Assembly: GCF_000620045.1 (NCBI RefSeq)
Contig: NZ_JHVH01000026.1
Coordinates: forward strand, 1-50,531
Length of the DNA: 50,531 nucleotides
From: Halomonas halodenitrificans DSM 735
GTDB lineage: Bacteria; Pseudomonadota; Gammaproteobacteria; Pseudomonadales; Halomonadaceae
Direction: 5' to 3'
Part shown: piece after piece, positions 43,364 to 50,531 of the stretch
Numbering within the stretch: position 1 is the first letter of the stretch
How the letters are laid out: the number at the start of each line of letters is the position of its first letter
Made by a program: the position numbers and the translations under genes
The notes under the pieces: model-generated
What the model was told of the DNA's origin: nothing
What the model saw: the letters and a program-made list of their open reading frames with translations, nothing else
The model's database searches: none

Positions 43364-44052
43364 GCGCTCACCTCGTCGAGCCGCATCTCCTCCAGGCGGC
43401 CGTGATCGAGACGCAGGCAGCGATCACAACGCCGCGCCAGGGCGTGGTCGTGGGTCACCAGCACCAGGGTGGTGCCGGCCTCGCGGTTCAGCGAGAACAG
43501 CGCATCGATGATGCGCTCGCCGGTATCGGGGTCGAGATTGCCGGTGGGCTCATCGGCGAATACCAGCTCGGCGCCGACCACGAAGGCACGCGCCAGGGCC
43601 ACGCGCTGCTGCTCGCCGCCGGAGAGCTGCTTGGGCAGGTGGTCGAGGCGCTCGCCGAGCCCCACCCGTGCCAGCCATTCCCGTGCGCGCTGCTCGCTGT
43701 CCGCGCGGGGGGAAAGCTCCAGCGGCAACAGCACATTCTCCAGGGCGGTCAGGGTCGGCAGCAGCTGAAAGTTCTGGAACACGAAGCCGACGCGACCGGC
43801 ACGCAGCCTGGCCCGGCCATCCTCATCGAGGTCGGCCAGCCGGTGGCCGAACATCGCAAGCTCGCCGCCCGAGGGCAGGTCGAGCCCGGCCAGCAGCCCC
43901 AGCAGGGTCGACTTGCCGGCGCCGCTCTGGCCGAGAATCGCCACCGTCTCGCCGGGAAACACCGAGATCGCCAGGTCACTCAGGATGGTGAGCCGTCGCT
44001 CACCGCTTCTCACCTGCTTGACCAGGTGCTCGGCGTGTAGAATCGGCGTCAT
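43360..44052 (-). CDS. LolD-like ABC transporter ATP-binding protein (YbbA type)
   Basis: The protein has 230 residues from ATG 44052. Walker A GQSGAGKST (41-49), Q-loop FVFQNFQLLPTLTALENV, signature LSGGEQQRVALARA, Walker B LVFADEPTGNLD and H-loop VTHD are intact; DEPTGNLD is typical of the MacB/LolD branch. It powers the overlapping YbbP-type permease. Upstream frames overlapping tesA are not used; tesA begins 22 bp away on the other strand. Confidence 0.92.
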   Translation of the reverse strand: MTPILHAEHLVKQVRSGERRLTILSDLAISVFPGETVAILGQSGAGKSTLLGLLAGLDLPSGGELAMFGHRLADLDEDGRARLRAGRVGFVFQNFQLLPTLTALENVLLPLELSPRADSEQRAREWLARVGLGERLDHLPKQLSGGEQQRVALARAFVVGAELVFADEPTGNLDPDTGERIIDALFSLNREAGTTLVLVTHDHALARRCDRCLRLDHGRLEEMRLDEVSA

Positions 44053-44074
44053 ATCCGTACGAGAGGTTGCGTTC

Positions 44075-44758
44075 ATGATAAAGGGATTCCCTGAGATTGC
44101 GTTGCGGCGCTTCATCGCCTGGCGGCTGACGCTGGCTCTTGCCCTGACGCTGGTAGCGAGTATCGCCGTGGCCCAGGCCGACACGCGGCCCACCCTGCTG
44201 GTGATGGGCGACAGCCTGAGTGCGGCCTACGGCATCGAGGCCGACAGAGGCTGGGTCAGCCTGCTGCAGGCACGGCTGGAGGGCAAGGCGCGGGTGGTCA
44301 ACGCCAGCATCAGCGGCGAGACCTCAAGCGGCGGGGCCAGCCGCTTCCCCGCGCTTCTCGGACAGCATGCCCCCGACATCGTTCTGCTCGAACTCGGCGG
44401 CAACGACGGCCTGCGCGGCCTGCCCCCCGGCCAGTTCGAGGCCAACATGCGGCGCATGATCGAGGCCAGCCTCGCGGCCGATGCCCAGGTGCTGCTGCTG
44501 GGCATCGATATTCCCCCCAACTATGGGCGCGCCTATCGCGATGCCTTCACCGGAGTCTACCGCCGCCTGGCCGACGACTACGCGCTGGCACTGGTGCCCT
44601 TCCTGCTCGAGGGCGTGGCACTTGACGACGCGCTGATGCAGGACGATGGCATTCATCCCACCGCGGCGGGCCAACCCATCATGCTCGACAACGTCTGGCC
44701 CGAACTCGAGGCACTGCTGGAGGATAGTGGCATGGCCCTGGCCAAGACCCGCGACTAG
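44075..44758 (+). CDS. tesA: Acyl-CoA thioesterase I / lysophospholipase
   Basis: The 227-residue periplasmic esterase starts at ATG 44075 with GAGAGG eight bases upstream and a signal peptide ending VAQA. SGNH hydrolase blocks are MGDSLSAAYGI (Ser), SGETSSGG, LGGNDGLRG (Asn) and DGIHP (Asp-His). It splits thioesters and lysophospholipids. The start is 22 bp from the oppositely reading ABC ATPase gene, so the promoters must overlap. Its stop lies 5 bases from the stop of the DMT gene. Confidence 0.95.
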   Translation: MIKGFPEIALRRFIAWRLTLALALTLVASIAVAQADTRPTLLVMGDSLSAAYGIEADRGWVSLLQARLEGKARVVNASISGETSSGGASRFPALLGQHAPDIVLLELGGNDGLRGLPPGQFEANMRRMIEASLAADAQVLLLGIDIPPNYGRAYRDAFTGVYRRLADDYALALVPFLLEGVALDDALMQDDGIHPTAAGQPIMLDNVWPELEALLEDSGMALAKTRD

Positions 44759-44763
44759 GCGGC

Positions 44764-45654
44764 TTATGGCTGGCCCTCCGGCGCCGGGGCCTTCTGCCAC
44801 TGCTGCAGCCCGAGTCCACCGAGGATCAGCACCAGGCCGACCAGGGTGGAGGGCAGGATCGGCTCGCCCACCACCAGGAAGAGCAGCAGCAGCGACACCG
44901 GCGGCGACAGGAAGATCAGGTTGGACACCTTGGCCGTACGCGAGATCCCGTGCACGGCAAGCTGCCACAACACGAAGGCGATGCCCATCTCGAACAGCCC
45001 CACATAGACCCCGGCGCCGAGCGCCGGCCAGCCGTGCCACTCCAAGCCGGGACCGGCGACCAGCAACAGCGTCAGCACCGGCACCCCGACGCTGAAATTC
45101 TGCCACTGGGCCACCAGCGGCGGGCGGTGATCACGGGCATTGAGCAGCCAGTAAAGCGCCCAGATCAGCGTCGAGGCCAGCGCCATGCCCACCCCGAGCG
45201 GGTCGGCGAAGGCCACGTTGAATACGGCGCCACGGGTGGCAATCACCCAAACACCGGCGTAGGCAACGAGTCCCGCCAGCACATCCATACGTGTCAGCCG
45301 TTGGCCGAGGAGCGGTACCGCCAGAAATGCCATGGCCAGCGCCCAGGTATAGTTGAGCGCCATGGCTTCCTGGCCCGGCAGTCGGTCATAGGCGCCGAAC
45401 AATACCAGATAGTAGGCCACCGGATTCATCAACCCGGCCCAGGCCGCCGTGCGCCAGCCCCGGCGCAGCGCCTGCCTCAGCAGCCCCTGGCGCGCCACCA
45501 GCACGCCGATCAACGCCCAGGAGACCAGCGAGGCGAGCCACATCAGCTCCAGTGGGCTCATATATCCCAGCGCCACCTTGAAGGCGGTGGCGACGGTGGA
45601 CCATAGCGCCACGGCGCCGAGGCCGTAGAGCATGGCCTGACCGTCGCGGGTCAT
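44764..45654 (-). CDS. DMT-superfamily (EamA) transporter
   Basis: The protein has 296 residues and ten membrane helices in two EamA repeats (first from YGLGAVALWSTVATAFKVALG, second from GVGMALASTLIWALYWLL). It begins at ATG 45654; a longer frame to 45735 is less likely. EamA proteins usually export amino acids or metabolites; the substrate is unknown. It is convergent with tesA and divergent from the MFS gene. Confidence 0.88.
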   Translation of the reverse strand: MTRDGQAMLYGLGAVALWSTVATAFKVALGYMSPLELMWLASLVSWALIGVLVARQGLLRQALRRGWRTAAWAGLMNPVAYYLVLFGAYDRLPGQEAMALNYTWALAMAFLAVPLLGQRLTRMDVLAGLVAYAGVWVIATRGAVFNVAFADPLGVGMALASTLIWALYWLLNARDHRPPLVAQWQNFSVGVPVLTLLLVAGPGLEWHGWPALGAGVYVGLFEMGIAFVLWQLAVHGISRTAKVSNLIFLSPPVSLLLLFLVVGEPILPSTLVGLVLILGGLGLQQWQKAPAPEGQP

Positions 45655-45770
45655 GATGACACCCGCCTGAGCGTGGTGCGGTCGAAGAATCTGATAGGTG
45701 ACACGGCGGCCTCCCTGTCGCGACAATGAAGGCACTATCCTACCAGCGAACCTGCCAGCGAGTAGCCCCC

Positions 45771-47084
45771 ATGACCGAACCCGAGATCAGCCAGCACCGC
45801 CTCTACGAGTGGCTGACCGGCGATGATGACAGCCGGATGTGCAAGGACATTCCCGATGAGGCATGCGACGAGCAACCGCGCAGCTTCTTCCTGCATCTGG
45901 TCGCCTCGCTGGGCAACAAGCTGGCCGACGAGCTATCCAGCGCACGTCTAGTACTGCCCTGGCTACTGGGGGTAATCGGCTCACCGCTATGGATGATCGG
46001 CCTGCTGGTACCGATCCGCGAATCCGGCGCTCTCCTGCCCCAGCTGTTCGTGGCCGGCTTTATCCGACTGAAGCCCCGGCGCAAGTGGGTGTGGGTAGCC
46101 GGCGGGCTGCTCCAAGCGGCCTCGGCCACGGCTCTGGCACTCATGGCGATGTTCGGATCCGGTGGGGTCGGCGGGGCCTTGGTGCTTGCCGCCCTGGTGG
46201 CGCTTTCGCTGGCCCGCGGACTCTCCTCCATCGCCACCAAGGATGTACTGGGCAAGACCATCGCCAAGCAGCGCCGCGGCACCCTGATGGGCTGGAGCGG
46301 GAGCGTGGCGGGCGCCGTGACCCTGGCCGCCGGCGGCGTACTGATGCTCTTCGAGGACCGGCCCGGTGAGACCGCCCTGGCCGTGCTGCTCGGGATAGCG
46401 GCGCTGGGCTGGACGCTGAACGCCCTGTGCGCGGCACGTATTCGCGAGGCGCCCGGCGCCGTGGAAGGCGGCGAGAATGCCTGGGACAGCATCAAGCTGG
46501 GCCTGCGCCTGCTGCGCGACGACCGCGCCTTCCTGCACTTCAACGTATCCCGTGCCCTGCTCCTGGCAAGCGCCTTGGCACTGCCCTGGGTGGCATTGCT
46601 CGGCCAGCAACAAAGTGGCACCGAACTGGGGGGCCTGGGGGTACTGATCGTGGTCTCGGGGCTGGCCGGCATGCTGGCAAGCCCGGTATGGGGAAAGCGT
46701 GCCGATGCCTCCAGCCGGCGCGTCATGCGCGACGCGGGCCTGGGGGCGGCGGCCTGCTGCCTGCTCGGCGCCGCCATCGCCTGGCTGCCGGGCGGCTGGA
46801 CCCAGACGGTATGGCCCTATGCGCTGGTCTATGCCCTGCTGGTGATCGTTCACGCCGGGGTACGCCTGGGCCGCAAGACCTATGTGGTCGACATGGCCGA
46901 TGGCGACAAGCGCGCGCTCTACGTGGCGCTCTCCAACACCCTCACCGGCGTGCTGTTACTGGCGGTAGGCGGGGCGGTCAGTATCCTGGGCCAGTGGCTG
47001 GGCAGCCCGGCCCTGCTGGTGATTCTCGCCGCCATGGCGCTGGTCGCCGCCGCCAGCGCCAGCCGGCTGCCCGAGGTGGAATAA
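45771..47084 (+). CDS. MFS transporter
   Basis: The product has 437 residues and about 12 membrane helices with an unusually long acidic N-terminal stretch (TGDDDSRMCKDIPDEACDEQ). The loop between helices 2-3 is not canonical; helices such as LALMAMFGSGGVGGALVLAALVA fit MFS. A distal ATG at 45726 would add 15 residues. No substrate signature was recognised. No terminator was found directly after it. Confidence 0.75.
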   Translation: MTEPEISQHRLYEWLTGDDDSRMCKDIPDEACDEQPRSFFLHLVASLGNKLADELSSARLVLPWLLGVIGSPLWMIGLLVPIRESGALLPQLFVAGFIRLKPRRKWVWVAGGLLQAASATALALMAMFGSGGVGGALVLAALVALSLARGLSSIATKDVLGKTIAKQRRGTLMGWSGSVAGAVTLAAGGVLMLFEDRPGETALAVLLGIAALGWTLNALCAARIREAPGAVEGGENAWDSIKLGLRLLRDDRAFLHFNVSRALLLASALALPWVALLGQQQSGTELGGLGVLIVVSGLAGMLASPVWGKRADASSRRVMRDAGLGAAACCLLGAAIAWLPGGWTQTVWPYALVYALLVIVHAGVRLGRKTYVVDMADGDKRALYVALSNTLTGVLLLAVGGAVSILGQWLGSPALLVILAAMALVAAASASRLPEVE

Positions 47085-47712
47085 ACGCCTGTCGCTGGTC
47101 ATGATATCTGGCACACCTGAGCATCATTGGCATATCGCCACCCCAGTCGCCTAGCGTCATGCCGCACAATACTGCGCCATTATCGCCAGGACGTCACCGG
47201 GCGAGTCGAGGCCCTGACACAGCGGGCCAATGGCTGGCCTTTACCCGTCGCGGGCACTATCATCCGTGGGTCATCAGCCAATCCTTCAACCAAGTGGAAC
47301 TCCATGGCGCAATACGTCTCTCTGCGCCATTCTCTTTTCGTTAAATTTCTATGGAAGGATGGGTAGCCCCCAGAACAACAGGCTTTCCAGCCTACCCAGA
47401 GTCCGCCCCCCTCCTACCTTTACTAAAAGCCAACATTTTTGGTTAGCTTTGCCGCTTTTGGGCCCAATTTGGCTTGGAAACTTAACTTTTTGAAGGAGAG
47501 CTGTGCGACCCGGCATTCGTCAGGAATAGTTCTCATTTTTGTTAATTTTAGCCGCTTCTTTTTCCGGATCACCTAAAGTGACCGGAAGCCCCGCCCCCGG
47601 TTAACCGACACAATGGCACCTTGCCTGCTGCAGCTAGAAATGCTTTAAACATTATGCAGAATCATTTTCCATAACTCCGCTATGGGTTATGTTATGGAAA
47701 ATACTGTATAGA
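47085..47712. other. Intergenic stretch without a recognisable gene
   Basis: The 628 bp turn progressively AT-richer from left to right, marking the edge of the accessory segment. Seen inside are a hairpin TTCCGGATCAC...GTGACCGGAA (about 47570-47594) and the inverted repeat listed at 47664-47702. A 79-residue plus-strand frame at 47127-47366 shows no protein character. Confidence 0.5.
47664..47702. terminator. 12-bp inverted repeat beyond the helicase fragment
   Basis: ATTTTCCATAAC (47664-47675) and GTTATGGAAAAT (47691-47702) are exact inverse copies around a 15-base loop, 11 bp past the helicase stop. It may terminate that gene's transcript or be the relic end of a mobile element. Confidence 0.5.
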
Positions 47713-48205
47713 CTATAGGTCGAGCAAGACCTGTCGGTAATGGCTAGAAAAGCTAACTTGGTAGTGAGCTTGGGTCTCGCGACGACTCTCATACGGAGCT
47801 GCAAGGGGATCATTCTCCAGAAGGCCAAAACTGACACTCGACACGTTATCAGCTCCTCCTTTTCCCTCTGCTCCGCCGTGCGGATGATGAGATCTCGATG
47901 AAAGATTTTCCAACTGGGTCAGTACTGCTAAATCATCTGGGAGGTCCTCCGCAGTCCGCTTCGCAAAGCGCTGAAGAGTGGGCTCTGCAAGCATAAACAG
48001 CCAAGCGTGATCATCGTTCTGTCCTATTCTTCTTAACACCCTTCCAAGCACCTGACGGTAGTGAAGCTCAGTGCGGATGCGGCTGAGGTAGCAGCACACC
48101 TGAAGACGAGGGATATCCGTTCCCTCACTGATCATGCCGACTGCTACAATCCATCGGCAGTCACTATGCCGAAACAAATTGATCACCTGCTGGGCACCTA
48201 ACGTC
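47713..48205 (-). pseudogene. Superfamily-2 helicase, C-terminal fragment cut by IS66
   Basis: About 164 residues remain from the IS66 border to the stop at 47713. They begin TLGAQQVINLFRHSDCRWIVAVGMISEGTDIP; ISEGTDIPRLQ is helicase motif V and QVLGRVLRRIG is motif VI with its arginines. A third of the product is a C-terminal tail (DVAVL... LSSRSHHPHGG). The N-terminal ATPase lobe should lie beyond 50531, outside the window. The first ~22 residues of the open frame belong to the IS and are not native. DEAD/DEAH-type helicases of this kind often belong to phage-defence or mobile loci, but the fragment alone cannot show this. Confidence 0.85.
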
Positions 48206-48233
48206 GTAAGCGCTCCACCAACCCCACCTTCTG
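48206..48233. repeat. IS66 left terminal inverted repeat
   Basis: 28-bp end sequence starting GTAAGCGCTCC, inverse of the right end with one mismatch. Confidence 0.93.
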
Positions 48234-48242
48234 TGGCGTGAG

Positions 48243-49844
48243 TTAGATCGGTAGTGTGTCTTTCCAGCGCCAAGGGAGCAGCGTGTTGAGGTCGTCGTCC
48301 TCGCCGAGTGTCGGTAGCGTTTCGAACACGAACTGCAGGTACTCGTAGGACGAGAGGCCATTGGCCTTGGCCGTCTCGATCAGGCTGTAAATGGCGGCGC
48401 TGGCCTGGGCACCGCTCGGTGTGTGGCTGAAGAGCCAGTTCTTGCGGCCGACGACGAAGGGGCGGATGGCATTTTCCGCGGCGTTATTGTCGAGCGGGAT
48501 CAGCCCGTCATCGAGGAAGCGGGTCAGGCGCTGCCATTGGCCATCCAGGTAGTGCAACGCTCTGCCCAGTGCGCTCTTCGGCAGCACCTGAGTCAGCGAC
48601 TTGTCGAGCCAGGTGCGTAGCTGGGTGATCAGCGGGCGGCTCTTCTGCTCGCGCAGCGACTGGCGCGCTTCGGGTGCCAGGCCCTTAGCCTGCTTTTCCA
48701 CGCCATAAAGCTTGCGAATCTGATTGAGGGCCCAGTCGGCCTTGCCGGTCTTGCCCTTGGGCTGCACCTTCTGCGCCTCGACGAACTTGCGACGGGCGTG
48801 CGCCCAGCAGCCGGCATGGATGATACCATTCTTGCGCACCACCTCGGCATAGCCCTCGTAGCCATCGGTGACCAGGCGACCGGCATAGTCACCCAGCAGG
48901 CGTACGGGCACTCGTCCGGCGCGGCTGGCGTCATAGTCAAACAGCACCACCTGTTGGCCAGGTGGGCCACCGCGCTGTAGCCACATATAGGACGTTGAAC
49001 TCGCCGGCCGGTCGGGTTCCGTGTTGACCTGAAGTGTGGTCTCGTCCATGTGGATCAGCGGGGCTTGCAGCAGGTGTCGGCGTAGCGCCTCGATCAGCGG
49101 TGTCATTCGCTCGCCGGTTTGCACCATCCAACGGGCCAGGGTGTTGCGCGGGATCTCGGCGCCGTGACGGGCAAAGATCTGGCTCTGCCGGTAGAGCGGC
49201 AAGGCGTCCTGGTACTTGGCGGTGGCCACATAGGCGAGCAACGTCGGGCTGGCGTTACTCTTCGGCAGCAGCTTGGCGGGTGCCGGGGCAATCTGTACGC
49301 CCTCTTCGCAGGCGGGGCAGCCGTACTTGACGCGCACATGGCGGATCACCTCGACCCGCGCTGGCACCACATGCAGCTCCTCGCTGATCTCTTTGCCGAT
49401 CTCCTTGAGCTCGGTGCCGTCATCGTGGCAATGCCGGGCCTCCTTGGGGAGCTCATGGACGACCTCGACGCGAGGCAGCTCGGGCGGCAAAGCCACTCGG
49501 CCGCCACGGCTGCGGCGCTTGGCCGGCTGTTGGGGTTCAACCGGCACATCAGCTTCGTGGCCAGCCGTGTCATCCTGGGCGCCGGCCTCCTCCTCGTCGG
49601 CCGCCACTTCCGCCTCGTTGATGAGCAGGTCTCCCTGCGCGACACGGTACTTTTCGGTGGAGGGACCGAACTGACGTTCGATGGCCAGGCGGAACTGCTC
49701 GAACAGCGCCGCCTTGGCGGCTTCCCACTCCGCTTCCTTCTTCTCCATCAGTTGATGGAGACGCGCGATTTCCTCCTGCTGAGAACGCACTTGGCGCTGC
49801 AGCTGGGAGACGCTGGCGGAGGAAGTCGAGGTCGACGAAGTCAT
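48243..49844 (-). CDS. tnpC: IS66-family transposase TnpC
   Basis: The product has 533 residues. Residues ~15-60 are a coiled coil (QLQRQVRSQQEEIARLHQLM). A zinc-finger-like CPAC (176-179) follows VIRHVRVKYG. The catalytic DDE domain has Asp267 in LIHMDETTLQV, DGYEGYAEV, and the final Glu in NNAAENAIRPFVVGRKNWLF. It performs strand transfer of the element. The frame is intact, so the element may still move. Confidence 0.96.
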   Translation of the reverse strand: MTSSTSTSSASVSQLQRQVRSQQEEIARLHQLMEKKEAEWEAAKAALFEQFRLAIERQFGPSTEKYRVAQGDLLINEAEVAADEEEAGAQDDTAGHEADVPVEPQQPAKRRSRGGRVALPPELPRVEVVHELPKEARHCHDDGTELKEIGKEISEELHVVPARVEVIRHVRVKYGCPACEEGVQIAPAPAKLLPKSNASPTLLAYVATAKYQDALPLYRQSQIFARHGAEIPRNTLARWMVQTGERMTPLIEALRRHLLQAPLIHMDETTLQVNTEPDRPASSTSYMWLQRGGPPGQQVVLFDYDASRAGRVPVRLLGDYAGRLVTDGYEGYAEVVRKNGIIHAGCWAHARRKFVEAQKVQPKGKTGKADWALNQIRKLYGVEKQAKGLAPEARQSLREQKSRPLITQLRTWLDKSLTQVLPKSALGRALHYLDGQWQRLTRFLDDGLIPLDNNAAENAIRPFVVGRKNWLFSHTPSGAQASAAIYSLIETAKANGLSSYEYLQFVFETLPTLGEDDDLNTLLPWRWKDTLPI

Positions 49845-49887
49845 GCCGATATTTTACCAAGCAGTGCCACCGGAGGCAGCAAAAACA

Positions 49888-50244
49888 TCAACCCACTGCC
49901 TGGAAATCCAAGGCCTTGTGGGGCTGCATGGCGCTGAGGTCATAGCCATCCAGAAGCCAATTCAGCTCCTGACCCGAGAGGGTGACCGTGTCGCCCTCCA
50001 GTCGGTCCGGCCACTTGAAGCGCTCCCGTTCCAGGCGCTTGTACCAGACCACGAAGCCGTTGCGCTCCCAGAACAGCAGCTTCACCTTGTCGCGCTGGCG
50101 GTTGCCGAACACGAACACGGCCTCCTCGAAAGGGTTGAGCTCCATGGCCTCCTGAACCAGCAGGGCCAGTCCGTCGATCTGCTTGCGCATGTCGACCGGC
50201 TCGCGGCACAGATAGACTCGCAGTCCGGTATCTGGCCGAATCAT
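49888..50244 (-). CDS. tnpB: IS66 accessory protein TnpB (Orf2)
   Basis: From ATG 50244 the protein has 118 residues and matches the IS66 Orf2 family: VYLCREPVDMRKQIDGLALLV, PFEEAVFVFGNRQRDKVKLLFW and GFVVWYKRLERERFKWP. It is needed for transposition of IS66 elements; the mechanism is unclear. Its start overlaps the tnpA stop by 4 bases. Confidence 0.95.
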   Translation of the reverse strand: MIRPDTGLRVYLCREPVDMRKQIDGLALLVQEAMELNPFEEAVFVFGNRQRDKVKLLFWERNGFVVWYKRLERERFKWPDRLEGDTVTLSGQELNWLLDGYDLSAMQPHKALDFQAVG

Positions 50245-50450
50245 GGCGCTACCTCCACGGCGACGAAGCGCTGCGGCCGATGCCGCGGCGGCACAGGCAC
50301 ATCCTGCACCACCAGACGCTGCTCCCACGCCAGCAGTGACGCCAGCTCAAGTCCTTGCTCCTCGGCGTACTCGCTCAGCGGCAGTTGTCGAGACGAGGCA
50401 TGGAACAGATGGCCCAACCAGAGGGCCTGCGTCGAAGTCAGGTCGGTCAT
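50241..50450 (-). CDS. tnpA: IS66 accessory protein TnpA (Orf1)
   Basis: The 69-residue product from ATG 50450 (AAGGAGGACACC upstream) starts MTDLTSTQALWLGHLF and has a short helical composition. Position as first gene of the IS66 set, overlapping tnpB, identifies it. A longer frame to 50492 enters the terminal repeat region and is not used. Confidence 0.85.
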   Translation of the reverse strand: MTDLTSTQALWLGHLFHASSRQLPLSEYAEEQGLELASLLAWEQRLVVQDVPVPPRHRPQRFVAVEVAP

Positions 50451-50502
50451 GGTGTCCTCCTTGCTATCGAATGACACCAGTCTGACGGACACTATTCAGC
50501 GG

Positions 50503-50530
50503 CAGAAGATGGGGTTGGTGGAGCGCTTAC
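50503..50530. repeat. IS66 right terminal inverted repeat
   Basis: 28-bp end finishing TGGAGCGCTTAC, inverse of 48206-48233 with one mismatch. Confidence 0.93.
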
Positions 50531-50531
50531 C

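Larger units (their letters stand above)
48206..50530 (-). mobile_element. Complete IS66-family insertion sequence
   Basis: The 2325-bp element is bounded by 28-bp terminal inverted repeats: GTAAGCGCTCCACCAACCCC starts at 48206, and its reverse complement ends at 50530 (one mismatch in 28). It carries tnpA, tnpB and tnpC in order on the minus strand. The eight bases left of it are CTAACGTC; the single base visible to the right (c50531) agrees with an 8-bp duplication. It interrupts the helicase gene. Confidence 0.96.

Noticed and set aside
47127..47366. 79-residue plus-strand frame after the MFS gene
   Set aside because: No recognisable start site, motif or composition typical of a protein.
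1..50531. tRNA or rRNA genes as integration sites
   Set aside because: No cloverleaf or conserved TPsiC-arm sequence was noticed on either strand.

Overview
This is chromosomal DNA from a GC-rich gammaproteobacterium, most likely Halomonadaceae (Halomonas or a close relative). The inference rests on acidic protein compositions, the glyA / nrdR-ribD-ribBA-ribH-nusB-thiL-pgpA gene set, thiBPQ, a divergent tesA / LolD-like ABC pair, and TRAP transport with gluconokinase. No rRNA, tRNA, CRISPR array or phage module was recognised. Nearly all genes lie on the minus strand.

Layout. (1) 1-8815 is accessory: the start of an IS3-type transposase gene abuts a very large trimeric autotransporter adhesin gene that has lost its membrane-anchor end. 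Next to it are a visibly AT-richer 7TM hybrid sensor kinase and a REC-AraC response regulator. (2) 9049-21930 is housekeeping: thiamine uptake (thiQPB), a Lon-family protease, a DUF945 protein, then pgpA, thiL, nusB, ribH, ribBA, ribD and nrdR. A six-copy 33-bp tandem repeat fills the ribD-ribBA gap, where many relatives carry ribE. (3) 22097-24397 holds a copper chaperone divergent from an Lgt-like/TlpA fusion and a DsbG-like oxidoreductase. (4) 24490-33038 is a sulfur block: a TsdA-like thiosulfate dehydrogenase with a TsdB-like dihaem cytochrome, a QseBC/PmrAB-type two-component system, paired YeeE/YedE proteins, a SulP transporter, a persulfide-dioxygenase-like MBL protein, a DUF2892 protein and an exported DsrE-like protein. 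(5) 33469-37882 is a gluconokinase facing a GntR-dctPQM TRAP operon. (6) 38063-47084 carries glyA, a secreted hypothetical, a YbbAP-like ABC system divergent from tesA, a DMT exporter and an MFS transporter. (7) 47085-50531 is accessory again: the 3' end of a superfamily-2 helicase gene cut by a complete IS66-family element whose inverted repeats are both visible.

How it may work together. The sulfur block can be read as one route: import of sulfur species (SulP, YeeE/YedE), periplasmic oxidation of thiosulfate to tetrathionate with electrons passed to a dihaem cytochrome, and handling of sulfane sulfur by the DsrE-like and persulfide-dioxygenase-like proteins. The GntR-TRAP-gntK block suggests import and phosphorylation of gluconate or a similar sugar acid, with a good GntR-type operator just upstream of the regulator. 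Both window edges are transposon insertions that broke a gene, so each is partly a decay zone. All functional assignments are by recognition of motifs and gene order; no database search was run.
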